Source: Siphlonurus alternatus
Lineage: Eukaryota > Arthropoda > Insecta > Ephemeroptera > Siphlonuridae
Direction of reading: 5' to 3'
Assembly (NCBI GenBank): GCA_949825025.1
Contig: OX463783.1
Coordinates: 29,839,324-29,903,323 of the forward strand
Length of the DNA stretch: 64,000 bases
Shown: positions 35,892 to 45,035 of the stretch, in pieces
Layout: each line of letters begins with the position of its first letter
Position numbering within the stretch: the first letter of the stretch is position 1
Position numbers and translations under genes: made by a program
The notes under the pieces: model-generated
Told to the model about the DNA's origin: nothing
What the model saw: the letters and a program-made list of their open reading frames with translations, nothing else
Databases searched by the model: none

Positions 35892-37278
35892 GTAAGATAA
35901 GGAAAAAAATGTAATGAGTTTTTATTTGATTGATTAATTATCTAAAGATTTAATAATTCATGATGACATAAGAGTTCAGTTAGTAGTAAATAGTTTGGTT
36001 ATGTTCCTCTATAAAAAAACTCTTTTCATTTTCTAAAATTGTATAAAATTATATGATCAATGTCTTTAATTGTGAATTGAATTTATTAATTTGTTTATAA
36101 AAAAATAATTATTGTTCTCTATTGTAGAGTTGTAGTTAATAATACATATTCTTTATCAATAGTACTTAATTTCTTGAAGATAAATTTATTGTGAAAATTT
36201 GCACCGGCAAATGAGATTATTGAGTTAAACTCTGCTGGTTAAATATGTGAATGAAGTAATAAAAAATACATAAATAAATAATAAATGTGAGAAGAAAATC
36301 TTATGAAATTAAATGAAATGAAATTTATTTGATAGCTTTCGTTAATAATATTACATCATCAGTATTTGTAGTACATTCAATTCATACAAAATTACATTTT
36401 AACTAATATTAGATGAATTAATAATAAATTAATGTAAAATTGAAGATTAATACATTATTTTTTTATTATTTTTAATTCATTTTCTGTTAAGGATCTCGTA
36501 ATCGTACCGCCTGAATGTAACAAGACTTTTGCAGGGGGCTTAGAACTCACCATCAATAGATGGCATACAAATTTTGAAGTGGATCGGTCTTATCAGTTTT
36601 GTGAAAACTGAGGTAGAAGTTTAACATTGGCCTTATGGACGAAAACCGGAAATGGAGCTGTTGTAAGAAAACTGCAAGACTGAATTTGCTCAAACCATAA
36701 GCGTTTAAGTTTTAGAACATTCTCGATTTTTAAAATTTGTTTCATTCGATTCGTTTGTAAGAAAACTGCAAGACTGAATTTGCTCAAATCATAAGCGATT
36801 AAGTTTTAGAACATTCTCGAATTTTTAAAATTTGTTTCATTCGATTCGTTTGCAGGGAAATATTCTTTGACTCCGAAGTAACTGAGATTAATTGTTAATT
36901 ACTTGTGGTTTGACCAAGTTCTCCATTTTGCATGTAAAGCTCCATGTTAATGATGGTATGTGTGAAGTCCCCTGTAAGTCTTATGAAAATCAAGAAAGCC
37001 AGTTCTAAGATATTGGGTGAAAGAAAATCATGGAAAGAGTTTTTATGATGAATAAACTGAACTGTGCTGTGTAATATTTTAATATACATACTGGATATCT
37101 ATTTATCTATTTTAATATATATGATTGAAGACAAACTGAAATATTTAATTAACTGTCCCATGTGTGATTGTTATATGGATGACTGGACATTTTTGTGGAT
37201 CGGATATCCTTAATTTTTCTCGTCACTTGTACTGCTTTTTAATTTGTACTGATAATATATACTCCTCGGTTGTTTCAG
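35892..37278. other. Intron with an inverted dispersed repeat
   Basis: AT-rich intron. Apart from the repeat at 36525-36900 I see nothing; 35900-36520 and 36900-37260 are featureless. Confidence 0.7.
36525..36900 (-). repeat. Inverted copy of a unit segment, with an internal duplication
   Basis: Reverse complement of unit A positions about 5380-5610: shared blocks include the complement of TCCATTTCCGGTTTTCGTCC and of ATGTTAAACTTCTACCTCAG. Inside, a 94-base segment starting GTAAGAAAACTGCAAGACTG is present twice in tandem (36663-36756 and 36757-36851) with a few differences; the unit version has it once. Confidence 0.8.
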
Positions 37279-37437
37279 GTGGGGATCCAGGGTGAGTGGT
37301 CTCCGTGGTCCAACAAGGTTCCTCAGATTGAGGTGGAGACCCACAAGGTGGCAGCACCGAACGTGGTGGTCCCCACGCTGGACACCGTCCGCCGGAGACG
37401 CTGCTCTACACCTGGCTGGCTGAGCACAAACCCCTCG
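37279..37437 (+). pseudogene. Dync1h1: Cytoplasmic dynein heavy chain exon at AAA3 entry, frameshifted
   Basis: The exon follows TTGTTTCAG in phase 0 and reads [13 protein letters not shown], then [19 protein letters not shown] and TLDTVR. This is among the most conserved parts of cytoplasmic dynein, leading into AAA3. After TVR the expected His codon is reduced by one base (37391-37393), so the annotated frame becomes RRRCSTPGW; shifting by one restores [14 protein letters not shown] up to the donor GGTGAGA. With the base restored the exon would end one base into a codon, just before the Walker A loop (expected VLCGPPGSGKT). The P-loop itself is not in this exon. Confidence 0.93.
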
Positions 37438-37649
37438 GTGAGAAATTCTTCAAGTCAGCTGATTTTGAGGTTTTGAGGTTTTCCACATTTTTTTGGTGCT
37501 AAGAACTGTCTCTAAAAAAAAATTCAGAATTATTATGAAGTTGCTAAGGTTTACATGTTAATCAAATGGGACTACAACAATCGATTGTTCGTGTTATCTT
37601 ACCCTTAAAAAACTATTCTTCTTCTTTTCTTATGTCCACGTATTGCTTA

Positions 37650-37937
37650 TTAAATTATTTTACTTTTGGAAAGCCAATAGAGAAAAGACTCTTTCTCTTC
37701 TCTCTTCATGTTGCCAGGCAACAAGTCAAGTTCCGTAGTTAATGCAGAGCCTCTAAACAGATGCCTTCTGTCATGAGGTACATTTTTACATAATTTACAA
37801 ATGTCAATACCTTGGATTTTAAATTTCTTCTGATAACATCCAAGATAGTCATGGCCCGTGTCTAGTCTAAATTTAGCATTGTCTGTGAGTCTATTATAAC
37901 TATAATTTCTGGCTGATATAAATATGAGATCCCCCAT
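37650..37937 (-). pseudogene. Second LINE C-terminal relic
   Basis: An open minus-strand stretch of 95 codons with AKFRLDTGHDYLGCYQKKFK, then CKLCKN...HDRRHLFRGSAL. The order of a TGHDxL motif, a short helix, CxxC, then HxxxH and an SAL tail is typical of the region after reverse transcriptase or RNase H in R1/Jockey/I-type non-LTR retrotransposons. Only this tail remains, antisense in the dynein intron. The DNA just left of it (TTCTTCTTTTCTTAT) also occurs near 34748. Confidence 0.6.
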
Positions 37938-37965
37938 GCTTTAGTATTTGCTGTTCCTTTTCAAA

Positions 37966-38168
37966 TTATTGAAAGTACAGGGACAGTGATGGCCGGCTCT
38001 CTTGATAAAATGATTGGACCTAAAAGGGGTGTGGGTTCAAACCTGTCCTCAGCAAAACTTTTTAGCAATACCTTCGAAACTCTAAAGAATCTGCAGATGA
38101 TCAGAGTGGCATAACTTTGCACCTTCTATCCATTTTTGCAATTAAAAATTTTGAGGTTGATACTCCAT
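37966..38168. mobile_element. F1-family foldback fragment
   Basis: Holds ATTGAAAGTACAG, GGTTCAAACC, AGCAAAACTTTTTAGCAATAC and a right end TTTGAGGTTGATACTCCAT, all shared with the F1 copies at 34814 and 38437. It ends about 50 bases upstream of the next exon acceptor. Confidence 0.7.
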
Positions 38169-38216
38169 TTATACCCCTTATATGAACAGTAAATCCTGAT
38201 TTTGCTTTCTGCACAG

Positions 38217-38337
38217 GGGTAGCACCCCCAGGATCTCTCCAGCGGCCAGCCGAGGGGGAACACAAAGAAAAGACGTCTCCCAAGAAACCAAAGTACAACT
38301 CCTTTGACATATCCTTGGACAACCCCCCCCACAGATG
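38217..38337 (+). pseudogene. Exon-like block, possibly a wrecked AAA3 P-loop exon
   Basis: Acceptor TTCTGCACAG and donor after ACAGATG (GTGAGT). In the phase required after the preceding exon, the frame is open and reads GVAPPGSLQRPAEG, then EKTSPKKPKYNSFDISLDNPP. PPGS falls where dynein has the Walker A loop GPPGSGKT, directly after HKPL, but the GKT is missing and the rest does not look like AAA3. Another frame starts GSTPRI, which also occurs in vertebrate dynein before AAA6; this is too short to use. Its 3' phase fits the AAA6 exon at 43087. Identity is unresolved. Confidence 0.35.
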
Positions 38338-38436
38338 GTGAGTCTAACTTTACACCTCTCACCCTAAAAGCTCTAGTCAAAATCACATACAATTTTCTGT
38401 TTTCCTATACTTGAAATTACCAACCCACCTAAGTTC

Positions 38437-39040
38437 TAAGATTTTTAGATTTCTTAGAGCCCAGGAAGTATTGCTAAAAGGTTTTGCTGAGGTCGGGTTT
38501 GAACCCATCCCTCTTAAAGGTATACAGGCCTCAAATTACAAATTAGACAGACATTAAGTGTTGCTCAAGTTTATAATCAACATTCGTATTATTTTTACCT
38601 GCGCGCGGTGCGTCTGTGCGAAGTCGCGCTGTAAAGAAAGTCCTTGCTGACGTCACAACTCACAGCTAGCACCGATTAGCATTGAGTTGTGACGTCATCA
38701 AGGACTTCGTGACGTCATCAAGGACAAAATTTCTTACTTTGAACTGCGACTTCGCACGGATGCATCACGCGTGGAAAAAAATGATGCGAATGTTGATTAT
38801 ATACTCTAAACCCACTTGGTGACTGTCTAATTTGTAATTTGAGGCCTGTATGCCTTTAAAGTCCCTATATCTTATTACATGTATTTAGAGAGGCGTCATC
38901 ACTCTCTCTGTACTTTCAATAATTTTTAAAAAAAGTTCCTGGACTCTAAAAATCTGAACAAAATCAGAGTAGCATTACTTACATATTTTGCACTCTCTAT
39001 CATTTTCTGTAGCAAAAAAATTTGAGATTGATACTCCATT
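38437..39040. mobile_element. F1-family foldback with a nested MITE
   Basis: Left part GATTTTTAGATTTCTTAGAGCCC and GGTCGGGTTTGAACCCAT; right part GAGAGGCGTCATCAC, CAAAATCAGAGTAGC and end GATTGATACTCCATT. The MITE at 38514-38859 interrupts the centre. Confidence 0.75.
38514..38859. mobile_element. Palindromic MITE flanked by TTAA
   Basis: TTAAAGGTATACAGGCCTCA at the left pairs with TGAGGCCTGTATGCCTTTAA at the right; arms extend about 90 bases to ATAATCAACATTCG. The centre contains repeated GTGACGTCATCAAGGAC blocks. TTAA stands on both sides, and the F1 copy at 34814 shows an unoccupied TTTA at the same place, which fits a piggyBac-type TTAA target. Confidence 0.8.
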
Positions 39041-40250
39041 GTGTCAATGACGTCAAGCGACACTGTTGAGAGATTTTCTGTTTGCGATTTCAGGTCCTTT
39101 TTTGTAAATTGTGTACATTACTCAAGAAATATTGATGTAGCTATATATACATTATATTATGAAATTTTGTGAATATTTGTGAAATAATTAATAATAAAAC
39201 GATGTAATGAAACTGGTAGTCTGGTACATTTCTTCCATATATATTAATATACTCTGTGTTATATATGCATGTACATTAAAGAGGAGTCAGCGAGTTGAGT
39301 GTGCACACACTTTTGTGCATGACGTCAAGCACGATGATGTGCACACGAAAAAGTTTCGTCGGCTCCTCAAAAGCTGCGCAGTAGAAATTTATGTAAGTTG
39401 CGCAATATGAGCATCTGCTGAAGTTAGTGTTGTTGATCCCGTTGATCCAGTCACGCCAGTCAGCTGTTAACCAGAAGACCGCAGCATTTGAAATGAAAAT
39501 TTGCGTCGAATTTTGGTATTGTATCAGACTTTTCTCAAGATTTGTATGAAGAGCTAACAAAGGTTATAACTCTTTATGATTCACCATAATATGTTCTATC
39601 TTAGAATATTTTTTAAACACGTTTTACGGGAGATTGCGAAAGAAATTAAAGTTCGAATAAAAAAGAAGCCACGTTTTCCGAGAGTTAGCATAGCATGGGG
39701 GGGTATAGATGGACGAAGTCATTGACTTTTAGGCCCAAATGCTCAGAATTTTTATGAAGGACGGTCTCAACTGATTTCAGATCCTTATTTATGGTGCTCC
39801 GAAGTAACTTTTTACATGCAAGAGAATGAACTTTACCATCGGTCAATTTTTCGCTCACTCGATCTACTTTAAGAAATTCTCATGTATTTTTATGAAAAAA
39901 AAATAATTTATTGATCATTTATTAAACACCGTAAACACGTTGATGTATTTACTTGCAGAAGAGCTTATTATACTTCAAAAGGGAATTAGAGTACGGGATT
40001 AATTATTAAAATTAAAATCAATCAATCCTTTTTTTTTTTTTTTTTTTTTTTCGAAATCAAAGTTCTGTTCATAATTTAGGCATTGCACTGCGGTTCAAAT
40101 TAGTGTAAAAATATGTATTAAATTGTTCTTATTAGCATAACATATACGTCACAGAACTTAATAAAATTGTAATTTGGTATTGTTATCTAGCTTTTGTACA
40201 AAATTTTAGAAGTAGAATTTTCGGAATTTTGTTGATTTCAAAAATTCCCA
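39041..40250. other. Intergenic or intronic DNA, nothing recognised
   Basis: AT-rich. Short inverted patches (GAGGAGTC near 39281, GGCTCCTC near 39361, GTGCACAC repeats between) are too imperfect to call. A T run lies at 40028-40050. Confidence 0.6.
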
Positions 40251-40282
40251 CCAGATAACAGACTCACTTCCGGAAGGGACGA

Positions 40283-40599
40283 ATGTCGGCCATTTTAATT
40301 CATTTTTCTTTCACGTGTGTTGTGCAATGTTGTGTTCAATTAAGAGAATCGTCCATAATCATCGTAATTAAGTAAGTATTTTACTGTTATTACAATGAAT
40401 TTGATGGTTAATAACTTAATATTATTATGCACATACTGATGTATTAATGTTTGTCATGTTTCAGTTGCCAAGACGATAGTTTGAGGATCGTGAACCTGGA
40501 CTCGGATCGTTAAGATTTTTTGTGAATGCCTACTGTATTCACATGGCTGTAATGTTTTTTCTTAACTTTATGATTGCATTTTATCTTTTCTACAATAAA
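40283..40599 (+). CDS. Possible two-exon mini-gene, 45 codons
   Basis: An ATG at 40283 opens a frame that reaches a donor, AATTAAGTAAGT (GT at 40372), and continues in frame from a good acceptor, CATGTTTCAG (exon 2 from 40465), to TAA at 40511-40513; AATAAA follows at 40594. Upstream lies ACTTCCGGAAGGG, an ETS-like promoter motif. The product would be 45 residues, hydrophobic at first and ending QDDSLRIVNLDSDR. I recognise no family. All parts (promoter motif, GTAAGT, acceptor, poly(A) signal) occur in the right order within 330 bases, but each is short. It could be a non-coding transcript or chance. Confidence 0.25.
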
Positions 40600-40680
40600 A
40601 TTTCTTAAAGACTAATTAAATTTTTTGAAGGAGGAACTTGTATTGTTCTATTGTTGTACTGTATGCATACATATTTATTT

Positions 40681-41093
40681 TTTATTTTTTTTTTTTTTTT
40701 ACAAGGATACACACCCCTAAGAGCTTACAGCTCGCGGCGGGGTACTGGGTATTATAGGGATAAGGTAGGGAACGGATAGTGGCCACGGCCTGCATGCTTA
40801 CGCGTCCTAGCATTTGCTGAGGTGAGACTGAGCAGGGAACCGTGGAAATTAAACCTCAGTCAGGACTGACACCTCTACTTTTTCTCAATGGACCAAAGCG
40901 ATGTCCAAAGCCTGGGGAACCACACACAAGTGCATCACTGCACTGGGTGGAAAGCGAGACGAATTTACCCCAGGGAGGGAACAGCGTATTTCTTACTTGA
41001 AACGGTCACCCATCCAAGTACTAACCACGCTCGACGTAGCCTGACTTCGGTGATCTAACGAGAACCGGTCACTGCGCCACGCTCAACCTCTAT
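40681..41093 (-). mobile_element. 5S rRNA-derived SINE
   Basis: On the minus strand, starting near 41093, the head reads ACCGGTTCTCGTTAGATCAC, then CGAAGTCAGGCTACG, TTAGTACTTGGATGGGTGACC. This is the middle and 3' part of 5S rRNA, including its internal pol III promoter. A body of about 270 bases of unrelated sequence follows and ends GTGTGTATCCTTGT plus a poly(A) tail (the T run at 40681-40700). A 5S head, body and A tail is the SINE3-type layout. It is not a functional 5S gene: the 5' part of 5S is missing and several promoter bases differ. I could not define target duplications. Confidence 0.8.
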
Positions 41094-41839
41094 TTTACTT
41101 GTTAACAACGTTTCCATCTTTTGGGAGTTCGATCAGGTATGTATATACTGTATATAGTATGTATAACATGGATAAATTATAGAGTGTATAATAATTTCTT
41201 CATGATGTATAAGTTAACAGTTTTCTAGAACAACCGTGACGTATATGCATAGTTTGATACAATATGCTAAATATAAAATGCAAAAATCTGAAGTTCCCAC
41301 AGTAATGAAAAATGCATACTTTTTTTTGCATCCTACAAGATAAATTTTGACCAAACATTTCTGGAGCTTCGAACATGCATGAGATCTGGCTACCAATAGG
41401 CCATATAGATATATGCATACCCATTATTTGGGGTACATTGAACTTCTAAATTGTAAATGTATATATAATGATGCAGTAGTGTGTATATATATATATATTT
41501 AAAGAATATTAGATCAGCAGCTAGTAGCGTGAGATCTGTTCTGTCTGTAAGAGATACAGTATTCATTGCCCGTCAAGTCCTGTTGGTACGTAATGGCCAT
41601 TGACTCGCCTTATGGAAACATTGCATCATTTTCATAAAGTAGATGTTTCAAGCAGCATGAATGTTCCCTGCACCCCAGACTGTATCATTCCACTCTCTGA
41701 ACTTTGTAGGTGTTAAAACCTGGTCATTAGACAATTCGTGCATTCATACCAATGATCGAAGATATGTTTTTCCAAAATTTTAATTAATGCATTAGAAACA
41801 CGTTGTAAACAGCTTCATTGTTAAGTGAAACTTGATTTT
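41094..41839. other. AT-rich stretch, nothing recognised
   Basis: Short TATA and GTATG runs only. Confidence 0.6.
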
Positions 41840-42008
41840 GAATAAATTAAGGAGATTGCGGTCCCGTCAAAAATGATTGGCACTGCAGTTATAATAGGAA
41901 AAACTCTTTATAATTAACCAACACCAAGACATAATGTCACGTAATATTCGATACAAGGTAAACTTAATTTCATGGGTCCTTGACTTTCTGTAATAATAAT
42001 TTACTGTA
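41840..42008 (-). mobile_element. M1-family MITE copy, inverted
   Basis: On the minus strand it begins TACAGTAAATTATTATTACAG and continues with AAAGTCAAGGACCCATGAAAT and GACGGGACCGCAATCTCC, matching the M1 copy at 33284 and the block at 1196-1345. The far end is degraded. Confidence 0.6.
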
Positions 42009-43086
42009 TGTATTGCATTTTGTACTGGATGTATATTAAAATTATTTTACTGTATTTACTGACTGCTCAATTGCGTAAGCATAAAAATGTGATATTGTAC
42101 TGAATGTTCATTATGAACTCAGCCTAGTATGACATACGTACCGTAATGCATATCCATACATTTTGTAAAATGCATTTCTTCATTTAATGGCCTGATCTTT
42201 GCAAATACAGCACATACAGTGTTACCTTGCAATCAACAATCCAACAGCAAAGTGCCATGTGGGGAGAGTCGCTAATCTCTCGGGAGACCCAAAATAGCTC
42301 CTTTTATCTTGCTAGGTTGATTTTGATGAGGTATAATATAGCCAAGGTTTTATAATAGCAGCAATCAAAAGACTCCCCCATTGACAAGATAAAAAAGAGG
42401 GTTCAAAAGTTGACTAATTTTGAAAAAAATTTAGTGTTCCCACTGCATGTCTTCTCCAATAATCCAAACCTTTATTAATTGTTTAAAAAAATAATAAAAA
42501 TTACTTTTTTGGTGTTAAAGGAATTTTTTAGTGGTAAATGAAAGCTCTTGTGTTTCATTTTCAAAAGACCCCAAGAAGTTTGTGTGGTTGGTAGGGGGGT
42601 GGGGGGGGGGTCATGGTTTCAAATTAATAAATTTAATATTTTTTTGAGGAAAGTTCAAATCTTCCAAAATGGTGATTTATGGAGAAAATTTTTTCCCACC
42701 GGGAAACACTGTGAGGCCTCTATTGATCTGCGAGTTACGTAGCGACAAGCAGAGTTCTCTGTGGGGGGTCCACCCGTCTGACATCACCATACGGAGGGAA
42801 GTGCATGACAAATGTTGTGTTTAAAGTGAGAGAGATTGTACCAGTGTTTATTTTGTAATATTGAGCTCGAGTTTTAACTAAAGTACATAGGATTTTGTTT
42901 TGTAATATGAATACTTTTTGCAATCGTAGATTTTAAGCACTGCAGTTTCAGAAAATATGTGAAACATAATTATCATATTTACGTATCATTTTCTGTAACT
43001 TGTAATTCAGAAGATCTAATGTTTGAATCATATACGGTACTATCAATTTTTTATTTTTAACCTGACTTATTGGTACTTGCCTGCAG
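42009..43086. other. Stretch before the AAA6 exon with one dispersed repeat
   Basis: Positions 42420-42710 are related to unit positions 4970-5125: both have a GGTTTCAAATT block followed by ATGGTG.TTATGGAGAAAATTTT. A G-rich run lies at 42595-42611. Otherwise nothing I can support. Confidence 0.65.
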
Positions 43087-43274
43087 GATCTACTGTTCCA
43101 CTGATGGCTTCACTCCGGCTATAAGAAGGCCATCACATGGCGGTTAAGCTGGCCGCAGGGTGCTGCTCAAGAACGTCCACTTGGCCCCGCAGTGGCTCGT
43201 CCAGCTGGGGAAGTGGCTTCACAGTCTCTCGCCACACACCAACTTCAGACCTCACCATGGAGATCAAGCCTAAG
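43087..43274 (+). pseudogene. Dync1h1: Cytoplasmic dynein heavy chain AAA6 exon, multiply frameshifted
   Basis: After acceptor GCCTGCAG the frame starts IYCSTDGFTPA, comparable with IAIGSAEGFNQA of insect dynein. Small deletions then shift it repeatedly: KAIT and MAVK appear in other frames, matching the KAINxAxK segment. From 43155 one frame reads [16 protein letters not shown], then [14 protein letters not shown], the hallmark of AAA6 (insects: [26 protein letters not shown]). About five bases are lost after NFR, after which LTMEIKPK continues in a third frame to a weak donor. Trp of GRW is now Arg. Roughly 1,500 residues of dynein between AAA3 and this exon are absent from the window. Confidence 0.92.
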
Positions 43275-43725
43275 GTGACAACAGATTATTTTTTACAACA
43301 AATCTTTTTTTTTAATTTCCCTCAATACTATTTTGGATTCTTGCCTACTTGATATGTGGGTATAGCCCTCATGAAAATATAGGTTAGCTTTAGAGTTCCT
43401 ATATTGAGATTAACTTCATTAAAATAAAAATTTAAAAAAAAAATAGTGTGAATCTGAGTATTTAAATTTTTTACGAAATATATTAATGAATATTTTAAAT
43501 TAATAAGATGACGTGCAGAAATATAATATGCATTTAATTCTTTGTTAGTCGAAAATGAATTTGATAAATTTTTTAATCCCTTTTTTTTTTTTCAATTATT
43601 GCAAGTTTTTCATGTAGGAAGGTTATTAAATATTAAATGCAGTAAACTGCACTTTCATGGAACGCAGTTGAATCATCTTATCAGATAAAAACTCGTCAAA
43701 ATAATGTTTTAAAAGTTTACTTTAT
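43275..43725. other. AT-rich stretch, nothing recognised
   Basis: No exon with a dynein match follows the AAA6 exon here. Confidence 0.6.
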
Positions 43726-43887
43726 TAAGGGTGAGGTACGTAGCACGCCCAATTTTTAAAAAAAAAATCCTTCACAAGAAAAATAGGGAAAAAATTTAAA
43801 GTGTTCTACTCTACATCCCCTATTAGTAGCTAAAATATATATCAGGTATACAAATTTGGACTAGTTTTTGTATGAGCTTTGAATTTT

Positions 43888-44612
43888 TTAAAGGCCTTAT
43901 GAACCTTTTCACAGTATTAAGTACACGGTTAGCTTTGCTTCAGTGTGATTCGGCTACATAAATTTATTTGTTTCAGTAGCACAAATATCATAGATAATAG
44001 CCGGTGAAAAGGAACCTGTAACGTCACTCACGCTCATTCAGCGGCGACAATATAGGGAAATCCCTGCAAAAGATAGGTTCACTCCCGCTGCAACCAGCAA
44101 CCACGGCCACAATTTGACTTGGAATTTTGAAACTTTACCAGGACAGTCTTGATAGTATTTGTCAAATAGACTGAAAGAATTTTTTTGGTGGCGTGTGTAC
44201 ACACAAACTGAGTTATTGCGGTATCAAGATAAGCCAAAAATGTAACATTGTTTTCCTATACAACAATTTCGCTCCTCTTTCTACCGCAATAACTCAGTCT
44301 GTGTGTACACACGCCACCAAAAAAATTCTTTCAGTCTATTTGACAAATACTATCAAGACTGTCCTGGTAAAGTTTCAAAATTCCAGAAGTCAAATTGTGG
44401 CTGTGGTTGCAGCGGGAGTGAACCTATCTTTTGCAGGGATTTCCCTATATTGTCGCCGCTGATTGAGCGTGAGTGCATCACAGATTCCTTTTCATCGGCT
44501 ATTATCTCTGATATTTGTGCTGCTGAAACAAAAAAAAACTATTCAGCCGAATCATACTAAAACAAAGCTTACCGTGTACTTAATATTGTGCAAAGGTTCA
44601 TAATACCTTTAA
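43888..44612. mobile_element. 725-bp palindromic element with 330-bp arms
   Basis: Left arm 43888-44223 and right arm 44282-44612 are inverted copies around a 58-base loop, starting TTAAAGGCCTTATGAACC and ending GGTTCATAATACCTTTAA. The inner 150 bases of the arms are almost identical (GTGTGTACACAC, CAATATAGGGAAATCCCTGC) and the outer parts are more diverged. TTAA occurs at both ends, as in the MITE at 38514. Short open frames in the arms mirror each other and are not genes. Confidence 0.9.
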
Positions 44613-44824
44613 GTTGACTAATATAACATAGAAATTTCATTTTTCTCCCTTTTAAAGTACATAGTAACTAGTAACTGTATAAAATTAAATTCATAACTCA
44701 AAAACCAGCTCAAATTCAAATACCTAATATTTTACCTACTGATAGGGGATGCAGAGGAGAACATTTAATTTTTTTTTTAATAAATTTCATATAAGGAATT
44801 TTTCTAACATGTTAGTTAACCTGT

Positions 44825-45035
44825 TTAGGCTGCTCACAGACAGCATCGCATCGTATGATTTCGTATCGAACGATTTCGTATGATAAAAATTTAGAACCAG
44901 TTCTAAATGAGAAACTTACGATGTCATACCATACGACACCATGCGACGCTGTGTGCGTGCGCATACCTGATCGCATAGTTTCTTAATTTTTTTATCATAC
45001 ACTGCGAAATCATGCGATTCTGTCTGCGACTAGCC
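44825..45035. mobile_element. 211-bp MITE with a 9-bp target duplication
   Basis: Flanked on both sides by TTAACCTGT (44816-44824 and 45036-45044). Ends AGGCTGCTCACAGACAG and the inverse of AGGCTAGTCGCAGACAG, followed on both sides by ATCGCAT and ATGATTTCG. A nine-base duplication is typical of Mutator-type transposons. Confidence 0.8.

Noticed and set aside
38217..38260. GSTPRI as evidence of the dynein segment before AAA6
   Set aside because: Six residues in a frame that soon stops, and insect dyneins do not conserve this stretch; a chance match is likely.
39281..39368. Inverted repeat GAGGAGTC...GGCTCCTC
   Set aside because: Pairing is short and interrupted; it does not exceed what chance would give.
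39276..39560. 94-codon minus-strand open frame
   Set aside because: No recognisable motif, no splice or promoter context, and composition like the surrounding DNA.
40990..41090. Functional 5S rRNA gene
   Set aside because: Only the middle and 3' part of 5S is present, promoter bases differ, and it is fused to a body with a poly(A) tail.
34486..43274. Dynein lesions explained as sequencing or assembly error
   Set aside because: Two stops are shared by the independent unit copies at 5728 and 16202, and every exon is hit while neighbouring duplicated DNA agrees almost base for base. Not fully excluded for the single-copy exons.
43888..44612. Overlapping 85-89 codon open frames in the palindrome
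   Set aside because: They mirror each other across the two arms of an inverted repeat and contain no known domain.
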